From: Chloroflexota bacterium
GTDB lineage: Bacteria > Chloroflexota > Dehalococcoidia > Dehalococcoidales > RBG-16-60-22
Direction: 5' to 3'
Assembly: GCA_025358235.1 (NCBI GenBank)
Contig: JANYKH010000229.1
Location: 1-5,261 of the forward strand
Length of the DNA: 5,261 bases
A program made the translations under genes and the position numbers. Within the stretch, counting starts at the first letter, position 1. Each line of letters opens with the position of its first letter. The notes under the pieces were generated by a model. It did no database searches, was not told the DNA's origin, and saw nothing but the letters and a program-made list of their open reading frames with translations. Below are positions 1-5,026 of the stretch, one piece after another.

Positions 1-10
1 GATGGCAATA

Positions 11-29
11 CGGAAGCCGGCGGCTACCG
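11..29 (-). terminator. possible hairpin terminator after the acyl-CoA synthetase-like gene
   Basis: The bases just past the stop codon of the minus-strand gene can fold into a hairpin. A three-pair CGG/CCG stem, one mismatch and a four-pair AGCC/GGCT stem enclose a three-base loop. On the minus strand it is followed by TATTGCC, which is not a clear T-tract, and the window ends there. It may be a weak intrinsic terminator or only an mRNA 3' structure. Confidence 0.35.
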
Positions 30-1523
30 TTACTTGCCGGGTTTAATGACCGGTGCCAGCTTCTCAAAGTTTATCAGGCGCGGGCATTTGTAGTCCGCCA
101 TGCGCTCCAGACAATACTTCTTGATTTCCTGTTTGGTCACCCGGATGCCGCGTTTTCTTCTGACAACAGCTTTGACCACCTGACCCCGCAGCCTGTCCGG
201 CGCCCCGGAAACTTTGGCCGCTTCAATGGCGGGGTGAGTCAACAGTATCTGTTCAATGTCCTGGGGGTAGACGTTCTGACCCTTCAGAATCAACATGCGC
301 TTCTTGAGGCCGGTGATGTAGTAGTAGCCGTCCTCGTCCACTTTGCCGTAATCCCCTGTGTGAAGCCAGCCATTTTCGATGGTTTTGGCGGTAGCTTCGG
401 GATTTTCAAAATAACCCAGCATGAAGTGGCCTTTGGCCATGATTTCACCTTCAGTATTGGGCGGCACTTCCCGTGATTTATCGTCGACGACTTTCAACTG
501 CCAGTAAGGCATGGCCGGTCCGCAAGAGCCAGGTTTCCCGGAACCGTCCACCGGCTGGCAGGTGATGGCGGAGATCGTTTCCGTCATCCCGTACATATCG
601 GCGAGGTTGACCTTGAATAGTTTCTTAAATGCTTTCAGGGTGGAAAGAGGGATGCAGGCGCCCCCTGTGTAACACACCCGTAGCGAGCTGATGTCGTGCT
701 TGAAACCCTCGCGTTTAACGGTTTTGATGATGAGCGCGAAGATGTACGGTACGCCGAAGAGCATGGTGCCGCAGTGTTTTTCCGTCGCTTCCAGCAGGGT
801 CCGCACGGAAATACCCGTGCCGGGGACGATGACCAGAGTGCTGCCGCAGTGAATGGAAGTGAGCAGGGCGGTGCACAGGCCGAACATATGGTGAATCGGT
901 AGGGCGTAAAGCATGACGACGTCTTTATCCGTCTGCTCCATAACTTCCATACCGGACATAATTTCATACATGAGACAGCGGTGTGACATGGTGGAGCCGT
1001 GGGGGGAGGTGGTCGGCCCGGAGGTAAAAGCGATGAGCATGAGATCATCGATATCAAGCGCCGGTTTGGGCTCCGGCGCGACTCCGGATTCGATAAGCTG
1101 CTTCAACGAAGTAAAGCGGTCCTCGAAGCCGGTTCCCACGTTAATTACCTGTTTAATAGAAGTGAACCGGGGTAAATGGTTGACGATGGTTTTAAGACAA
1201 GTGCCATCGGTAAACAGCATTTTGGGCTTGGCGCAGGCGAACAGGGTCTCCAATTCGCCCACCTTATAGCGGACATCAAAGGGCACCATGACGGCGCCGG
1301 CCTTGATGATCCCGAAATAGATGACGACACAGTCCGGACTCGTGGTCAGCAGCGTGGCGATGCGGTCGCCCTTGTTTACGCCCAGCTTGATAAGCGATCC
1401 GGCAAGTTGGCTGGATTTCCTATCTAAGTCCGAGAAAGTTAGTGTCTGGTCACCCTGAATAATAGCTGGTTTGTTGCCGAAACGATTGGCGCTCCGTTCC
1501 AGCATTGTTCGCAGATCGTACAT
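30..1523 (-). CDS. AMP-forming acyl-CoA synthetase-like protein (adenylate-forming superfamily) with divergent core motifs
   Basis: This 497-residue protein has the full layout of class I adenylate-forming enzymes, which activate a carboxylic acid with ATP and then form the CoA thioester. Recognisable parts are the LPIHH segment (208-212), the A5 motif YGMTE (311-315), WLHTGD (386-391, A7), the hinge region 404-415 and GQNVYPQDIE (415-424). Several usually conserved residues differ. The A3 phosphate loop reads TSGPTTSPHG (167-176) instead of the usual TSGTTGxPKG, so its lysine is a histidine. The A8 arginine appears to be Leu406. The chain stops at VIKPGK, so the usual A10 lysine would be the last residue (Lys497) and the normal short extension is missing. 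The start is supported by AAAGGG six bases ahead of ATG. It lies 24 bases downstream of the ATP-grasp gene and is probably co-transcribed with it. The substrate cannot be read from the sequence, and activity may be altered or lost. Confidence 0.93.
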   Translation of the reverse strand: MYDLRTMLERSANRFGNKPAIIQGDQTLTFSDLDRKSSQLAGSLIKLGVNKGDRIATLLTTSPDCVVIYFGIIKAGAVMVPFDVRYKVGELETLFACAKPKMLFTDGTCLKTIVNHLPRFTSIKQVINVGTGFEDRFTSLKQLIESGVAPEPKPALDIDDLMLIAFTSGPTTSPHGSTMSHRCLMYEIMSGMEVMEQTDKDVVMLYALPIHHMFGLCTALLTSIHCGSTLVIVPGTGISVRTLLEATEKHCGTMLFGVPYIFALIIKTVKREGFKHDISSLRVCYTGGACIPLSTLKAFKKLFKVNLADMYGMTETISAITCQPVDGSGKPGSCGPAMPYWQLKVVDDKSREVPPNTEGEIMAKGHFMLGYFENPEATAKTIENGWLHTGDYGKVDEDGYYYITGLKKRMLILKGQNVYPQDIEQILLTHPAIEAAKVSGAPDRLRGQVVKAVVRRKRGIRVTKQEIKKYCLERMADYKCPRLINFEKLAPVIKPGK

Positions 1524-1547
1524 TATTTACCCTTTCAGCGCGCCACC

Positions 1548-2234
1548 TTATATGATAACGCGAGCATCCACGGCCAGCGCCCCGTCCGGGTACGCGAAGA
1601 CCGGGTTCAGGTCCAGCTCTTTCACTTCAGCGTTCTTTTCAGCGAAATCCGAAACCTTCAGAATAAAGTCCTCGAGGGCTTTAAGATCCACGGGGGCAGC
1701 CCCGCGGTAGCCGGTGAGGAGGGGATAGCCTTTAATCTCGGTAATCATCTCGCGGGCGTCGCGGGGGGTGAGGGGGGCGATGCGCAGGGAGACGTCTTTA
1801 ATCAATTCAACCCAGACTCCGCCGAGGCCGAACATGATGACCGGGCCGAACTGGGGGTCCCGTGACATGCCGATGATGACTTCTACACCGGTTTTCGCCA
1901 TTTTCTGCACCGTAACGCCCTGAATCCGGGCGGTGGGCTGTTTGGCGTTTACGGAGGCCATGATTTCATCCCAGGCTTTGCCCACTTGAAGCGCGGTCCG
2001 CAGGTTCAGTTTTACCCCGCCCACATCCGCTTTATGGGCGATATCCGGCGATGCCACCTTCATGACTATGGGGAAGTGAAGCTCGCGGCTGATGGATATC
2101 GCTTCATCACGGGTTGCGGCGAGACGCGTCTCGACGACATTGATGCCTGCTTCGCGAAGAATGGATTTTGATTCGATTTCCGTGAGCAGGGTGCGGGATT
2201 CTGTTTTCGCTTTCTTGATAAGCTGCTTGAGCAT
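1548..2234 (-). CDS. ATP-grasp (beta-type) subunit of an NDP-forming acyl-CoA synthetase
   Basis: The 228-residue protein matches the stand-alone ATP-grasp subunit of ADP-forming acetate/acyl-CoA ligases, which interconvert acyl-CoA + ADP + phosphate with acid + CoA + ATP. Visible motifs are Lys59 in VMKV, SPDIAHK (62-68) followed by GGV (72-74), EVIIG (118-122), GLGG (136-139), RGAAP (177-181) and ELDLNPV (206-212). His67 sits in the SPDIxHK motif where a beta-subunit histidine has been proposed to relay phosphate. The alpha subunit, which binds CoA and carries the main phosphohistidine, is not in this window, so a partner must be encoded elsewhere. An in-frame ATG at 2282 would add 16 residues, but it lies upstream of the predicted transcription start. 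The ATG at 2234 has AGG eight bases ahead and begins a typical family N-terminus, so I chose it. It is the first gene of the minus-strand unit. Confidence 0.93.
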   Translation of the reverse strand: MLKQLIKKAKTESRTLLTEIESKSILREAGINVVETRLAATRDEAISISRELHFPIVMKVASPDIAHKADVGGVKLNLRTALQVGKAWDEIMASVNAKQPTARIQGVTVQKMAKTGVEVIIGMSRDPQFGPVIMFGLGGVWVELIKDVSLRIAPLTPRDAREMITEIKGYPLLTGYRGAAPVDLKALEDFILKVSDFAEKNAEVKELDLNPVFAYPDGALAVDARVII

Positions 2235-2264
2235 AGCTGTTACCTGAAATAGCAATTTAAAGAC

Positions 2265-2292
2265 AGTATAGCAGACCGGCAATATTTTGCAA
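2265..2292 (-). promoter_or_regulatory. sigma-70-type promoter of the minus-strand acyl-CoA unit
   Basis: Read on the minus strand, TTGCAA (2292-2287) is followed after 16 bases by TATACT (2270-2265), which is preceded by TGC and so forms an extended -10. The -10 matches consensus in 5 of 6 bases and the -35 in 4 of 6. The expected transcription start near 2258 leaves a leader of about 24 bases before the ATG at 2234. Confidence 0.6.
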
Positions 2293-2434
2293 GCGTGCGG
2301 CTGCGGCCATCGTTAAAAACCAGCCCTGATTTTTTCTTTACGACTCGGAACATGAGTCTTACTTTAGTTTATGGTTTCGGCTTGGACTGGAGGGAGATGG
2401 AAATGGTTCAATTTCTTTGTTATTGCCATTTATT

Positions 2435-2456
2435 CCCTTTCCCTGGAGGGAAAGGG
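2435..2456. repeat. perfect 10-base inverted repeat
   Basis: CCCTTTCCCT at 2435-2444 is followed by two bases and then by its exact reverse complement at 2447-2456. No T-run follows on either strand. Because both flanking genes are transcribed away from this site, a terminator is not expected here. It is the first of three closely spaced palindromes and resembles the C/G-rich interspersed palindromes common in environmental genomes. Confidence 0.8.
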
Positions 2457-2466
2457 TTAGAGCCTG

Positions 2467-2485
2467 CCCCGTACTTGATACGGGG
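2467..2485. repeat. perfect 7-base inverted repeat with five-base loop
   Basis: CCCCGTA (2467-2473) and TACGGGG (2479-2485) flank the loop CTTGA. I recall similar CCCGTA-loop-TACGGG palindromes scattered in many bacterial genomes, but copy number here cannot be judged from one window. The flanks AGGGAAAGGGTTAG and GGGAAAGGGTGAA resemble each other, as if this palindrome sat inside or beside an older G-rich repeat. Confidence 0.75.
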
Positions 2486-2510
2486 GAAAGGGTGAATTTT
2501 ATTTAGAATC

Positions 2511-2561
2511 CCCCCTTCCGCCTCACCCATCCTGATTCATTACCATCTTTGCGGAAGGGGG
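2511..2561. repeat. perfect 11-base inverted repeat with 29-base loop
   Basis: CCCCCTTCCGC (2511-2521) is the exact reverse complement of GCGGAAGGGGG (2551-2561). The loop is not itself repetitive. The right arm runs into a second GGGGGTT copy, so 2553-2573 holds four G-runs that could form a two-tetrad quadruplex. The arms could be terminal inverted repeats of a very small non-coding element, but no flanking target duplication is visible. Confidence 0.75.
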
Positions 2562-2639
2562 TTAGGGGGTTGGTCAATACGAACAGTTAATCCTCTCATG
2601 TCACCCAGCCTTCAGTCCGCCCTGTGCAGCGGCCTCGCA

Positions 2640-2667
2640 TTAACGTCAGCCTGATTTTTGTTATAAT
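2640..2667 (+). promoter_or_regulatory. extended -10 promoter of the CDF-like gene unit
   Basis: TGT immediately followed by a perfect TATAAT (2662-2667) gives an extended -10. TTAACG at 2640-2645, with a 16-base spacer, is a moderate -35 (4 of 6). The expected start of transcription near 2674 leaves only about 14 bases before the ATG at 2688, with no Shine-Dalgarno sequence in them. The mRNA would be nearly leaderless. Confidence 0.65.
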
Positions 2668-2687
2668 GCAATTATCGATCTGATTAT

Positions 2688-3608
2688 ATGAGTGCAGCAT
2701 CCTATACTTCCCCGGATAAAAAAACCGGCTCGGCGCGGGGCATTAAAATCGCCATTGCCGGTTACGTCCTGCTGCTCATTATCCAATTGGCCGCTTTTTT
2801 CTCCACGGGCACACTCGTCTTGCTGGCCATGGCCTTTGAAAGCCTTTCCAGTTTAGTCGTCGCGGCCTTTTTGCTGTTGGCGATTTACGTTTCCACCAAA
2901 CCCGCAGACAAATTCCATAACCTCGGGTATGAGCGGGCGCAGAACCTTGCGGCGGTGATTGCAGCAGTGGTTTTCATCTCTTTTATGAGTTTGGAAACTT
3001 TCCGCCGTGCCATCCCTAAATTCTTTGAAGGCCCCCCCTCTGCCCCCCCCGGTGATTTCACTATCCCCCTTATCGTCTCAATCATCTCTTTGCTGGTTGC
3101 CTGTATCCCGATTATTGATATTGTGCGCTCAAAAAGCCCGGGCGCCTCGGTGCAGGCTCAGCTTCTCTCCAGCCTGGAAGACCTGGTCTCTTATGGCTCC
3201 GGTCTGGCGGGCATCGTCCTGGTGGGGTATGGCTATTATCTGGCTGATCCCATATTCTCCATCGTTATCGCCATATTTATCGCGCTGACCGGGATCTACC
3301 TCATCAAGAAGAATGTCCGCTTCCTCCTTGGCAAAAGCCCGGACCCGGAACTGAAGCGGAAAGTTGAAGAGGTAATCAGGGCAACTCCCGGCGTCATCGA
3401 TTTACACAGTTTTAAGGCGGAATACGTGGGGCCGGAGACACTTTTCGCGGGATTCCACGTGACCGTCGATAAAGATATGACTATGGCAGAAGCCAACCGG
3501 CTCGTTAAAGAGATCAAGAGTCGCGTGGGCGAGCACACGGGCTGCCAGCACTGCGTCGTAGAAATTGAACCGCATGACGCACTCATGAAAACTGACAAAC
3601 CACACTGA
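2688..3608 (+). CDS. cation diffusion facilitator (CDF)-like membrane protein with degenerate transport site
   Basis: The 306-residue protein has six predicted membrane segments (about 20-40, 43-68, 86-103, 125-146, 168-185, 188-206) and a cytoplasmic C-terminal domain from about 215, as in CDF metal exporters. Residues 40-90 align without gaps to E. coli FieF as I remember it (TG, PAD, GH/GY, AxxLAA). The four-ligand transport site Asp45/Asp49/His153/Asp157 corresponds here to Glu51, Ser55, Ser161 and Asp165, so it is mostly lost. Of site B, Asp74 and His77 remain, while the second histidine is Tyr81. The C-terminal domain keeps His240 and His257 and has Glu292/Glu294 where FieF has His/Asp. 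It also has HTGCQHC at 283-289. The loop after segment 3 is encoded by runs of seven and eight C. It leads the plus-strand unit, with the next gene 31 bases downstream. CDF membership is firm, but metal transport is uncertain. Confidence 0.92.
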   Translation: MSAASYTSPDKKTGSARGIKIAIAGYVLLLIIQLAAFFSTGTLVLLAMAFESLSSLVVAAFLLLAIYVSTKPADKFHNLGYERAQNLAAVIAAVVFISFMSLETFRRAIPKFFEGPPSAPPGDFTIPLIVSIISLLVACIPIIDIVRSKSPGASVQAQLLSSLEDLVSYGSGLAGIVLVGYGYYLADPIFSIVIAIFIALTGIYLIKKNVRFLLGKSPDPELKRKVEEVIRATPGVIDLHSFKAEYVGPETLFAGFHVTVDKDMTMAEANRLVKEIKSRVGEHTGCQHCVVEIEPHDALMKTDKPH

Positions 3609-3639
3609 ACGTTCCAATCTTAAAGGGAGTCTTTTCCGC

Positions 3640-4380
3640 ATGAATGACATTTCGTCCGTCTATGACAAGATGAGCCAGGCTGATCTGGCGCGCTATCTCA
3701 TCAGCGCTTTCCGCCGCGCGATGCTGCATTACGGCATCTGGTTTAACGAAGTGGAACACCAGCTTGGTCTGGAAGAGACACTCAAAATCGAGTCGGATGT
3801 TGCTGCCCGCCTGTTCCCTATTGTGATGAAACGGCTGGCGAAGACGCTGGACTTCCCCATGAAAGATGATATCCCGGCTTTTCTGCTGGAAATGCCGCGG
3901 GAGAAGCTGAACGCGCTCATCGATGCGATGTGCGCCAACTGGCTGGCGGGGGACGGCGTCTGGTTTCAGGCCGTCGAGAACCGGGAGGGGATGGATGCCG
4001 CCAAGCGCTGTAATGATACTTGCTGGAGCCGCTATTCCCCGTTGGAAGCCAGCGCTATAAAGGACCTGATCAAACTGCCCGACAGCGGCGGTTTGGACGC
4101 GCTCGAGCAGGCTCTGGCGCTGCGGCTCTATGCCCGGATTAATAAGCAGTCCATTGAACGGCAGGGCAACAGCGTGATATTTAAGATGCTGGAATGCCGG
4201 GTGCAGTCAGCGCGCAAGCGGCAGAATTTGCCGGACTATCCGTGCAAGTCCGCGGGGATAGTAGAGTTCCCGACCTTTGCCCGGACCATCGACCCGCGCA
4301 TAAAAGTAGACTGCATCGGGTGTCCCCCCGACCCCCACCCCGCCGAGTGGGCCTGCGCCTGGAGATTTTATATCGAATAG
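3640..4380 (+). CDS. DUF6125-like cysteine-rich protein with internal duplication
   Basis: This soluble 246-residue protein has no signal peptide or membrane segment. From memory it resembles the DUF6125 family, which is related to L-2-amino-thiazoline-4-carboxylate hydrolase-like proteins; I could not verify this, and the function is unknown. Two helical segments share a pattern at an exact offset of 74 residues. Leu16-Pro73 matches Leu90-Pro147, including GIWFNEVE (32-39) against GVWFQAVE (106-113) and Gly43 against Gly117. The second copy has Cys124 and Cys128 in a CxxxC arrangement. The tail carries ECR (Cys186), DYPC (Cys202), CIGC (225-228) and Cys239 around DPRIK and PPDPHP, a pattern that could bind a metal or cofactor. 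GGGAG lies ten bases ahead of the ATG, supporting this start. It sits 31 bases after the CDF-like gene and 27 before the hemerythrin-like gene, so all three are probably one operon. Confidence 0.9.
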   Translation: MNDISSVYDKMSQADLARYLISAFRRAMLHYGIWFNEVEHQLGLEETLKIESDVAARLFPIVMKRLAKTLDFPMKDDIPAFLLEMPREKLNALIDAMCANWLAGDGVWFQAVENREGMDAAKRCNDTCWSRYSPLEASAIKDLIKLPDSGGLDALEQALALRLYARINKQSIERQGNSVIFKMLECRVQSARKRQNLPDYPCKSAGIVEFPTFARTIDPRIKVDCIGCPPDPHPAEWACAWRFYIE

Positions 4381-4407
4381 AATTGGGGGTGTCACCGGAG
4401 TCAAATC

Positions 4408-4923
4408 ATGACTGAAAATGTAAAACTTGAATCGATTGAAAGCCTGCGCGCCGAGCACGCTGAGTTACTGCGCCGTTTGGCTGTCTTCACTAAACAAGCG
4501 GAAGGCCAGGCTGTTTACGCGGCCAAGGTCAAGAAATGGACTGCCGCCAACACCCGTCATTTGGAGACTTTACAGGTGGCGTTGGGGGAAACACTGGAGT
4601 CCCTTTACGCTGACGTGAAAGACCATTACATGCTTGAGGAAAAAGTGCTGCCGCCGGCGATGGGCGACCAGGTCATTCAGGGTTTGATTGCCGAGCATAA
4701 GCTGCTGGACCGGACTTTCGTGCTCCTTCGCGCCATTTTAAAGAAGACGGAATCCCTTGAAAAAACGGCTTATCTTCAATTAGTTGATAATGCCAATAAT
4801 ATTTCCCGCAGCGCCGTTAGAGCCGGCAACCAGCTGGTAAAACATGAGAATAAGGAAGAAGCGCTGTTTGAACTCCTGAAAGAAGGGCTGGGCATAACTC
4901 TCGATGAGAGTCCGGAGGCTTAA
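4408..4923 (+). CDS. hemerythrin-like (HHE) diiron-binding domain protein
   Basis: The 171-residue, almost wholly helical protein consists of one hemerythrin-like domain with no added signalling domain. It has exactly five histidines. His17, His73-x3-Glu77, His97 and His146-x3-Glu150 follow the H, HxxxE, H, HxxxE order of HHE domains. The spacing is close to that of the human iron sensor FBXL5 as I recall it, apart from about 14 extra residues in the first loop, which contains His51. The two halves look alike (EHxxL then HxxxE), reflecting the usual two-fold origin of the four-helix bundle. Such proteins bind a diiron centre and can sense or carry oxygen, nitric oxide or iron; which applies here cannot be told. 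GGAG seven bases before the ATG supports the start. It is the last gene of the plus-strand unit, 27 bases after the DUF6125-like gene. Confidence 0.92.
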   Translation: MTENVKLESIESLRAEHAELLRRLAVFTKQAEGQAVYAAKVKKWTAANTRHLETLQVALGETLESLYADVKDHYMLEEKVLPPAMGDQVIQGLIAEHKLLDRTFVLLRAILKKTESLEKTAYLQLVDNANNISRSAVRAGNQLVKHENKEEALFELLKEGLGITLDESPEA

Positions 4924-4930
4924 AAAGGTT

Positions 4931-4944
4931 TTAAAACGTTTTAA
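4931..4944. promoter_or_regulatory. 14-base perfect AT-rich palindrome
   Basis: TTAAAACGTTTTAA is self-complementary over all 14 bases and begins seven bases after the hemerythrin-like stop codon. AGG (4926-4928) and CCT (4946-4948) could extend it into a longer imperfect hairpin, and a short TTTT follows at 4952-4955. It could be a weak terminator or a repressor-type operator ahead of rnhB. The sequence alone does not decide. Confidence 0.4.
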
Positions 4945-4991
4945 TCCTCTCTTTTCAGACAAAATTCAAATTTGTACCCAAAATCCTCTTT

Positions 4992-5019
4992 TATAATTCC
5001 TCTTCTCCCGTGGTATCAT
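4992..5019 (+). promoter_or_regulatory. candidate promoter(s) of rnhB
   Basis: Two possible -10 elements lie in the gap. One is a perfect TATAAT (4992-4997) without a well-spaced -35; TTGTAC at 4972 is only 14 bases away. The other is TGG followed by TATCAT (5014-5019), an extended -10. The second would start transcription almost at the GTG codon of rnhB. Only one may be real. Confidence 0.4.
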
Positions 5020-5026
5020 CGCAAGA

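Larger units (their letters stand above)
2235..2687. other. 453-base divergent intergenic region
   Basis: The region separates the two outward-facing units and contains no convincing gene. It holds a promoter at each end and a block of inverted repeats between about 2392 and 2573. A smaller inverted repeat is GACTC/GAGTC (2342-2346 and 2354-2358, seven-base loop), and AAATGG/CCATTT pairs 2401-2406 with 2426-2431. GGGGGTT occurs twice in a row with one base between (2557-2563 and 2565-2571). Positions 2574-2639 show no feature that I recognise. Confidence 0.8.

Noticed and set aside
1..32. Frameshift that would restore a longer C-terminal tail of the acyl-CoA synthetase-like protein
   Set aside because: I read both other frames past the stop. 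One gives a short stretch with RRL and the other nothing like the usual tail, so neither restores a convincing A10 extension. A frameshift cannot be claimed.
913..1269. 118-codon open frame on the plus strand inside the acyl-CoA synthetase-like gene
   Set aside because: It is fully antisense to a well-supported gene, and its translation shows no domain.
2235..2282. 16-residue N-terminal extension of the ATP-grasp protein from an ATG at 2282
   Set aside because: It overlaps the likely -10 element, lies upstream of the predicted transcription start, and the extension does not resemble the family N-terminus.
2295..2495. Open frame of 66 codons in the intergenic region
   Set aside because: It runs through the palindromes, has no ribosome binding site or recognisable domain, and its composition follows the repeats. 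I regard it as non-coding.
2435..2561. Palindromes as intrinsic terminators
   Set aside because: Both neighbouring genes are transcribed away from the region and no T-run follows any of the stems.
2574..2660. Riboswitch or small RNA ahead of the CDF-like gene
   Set aside because: The predicted transcription start lies downstream at about 2674, and no known metal-riboswitch motif is recognisable in this stretch.
3402..3650. 82-codon minus-strand frame overlapping the CDF-like gene and the start of the next
   Set aside because: It is antisense to conserved coding sequence and has no motif or ribosome binding site.
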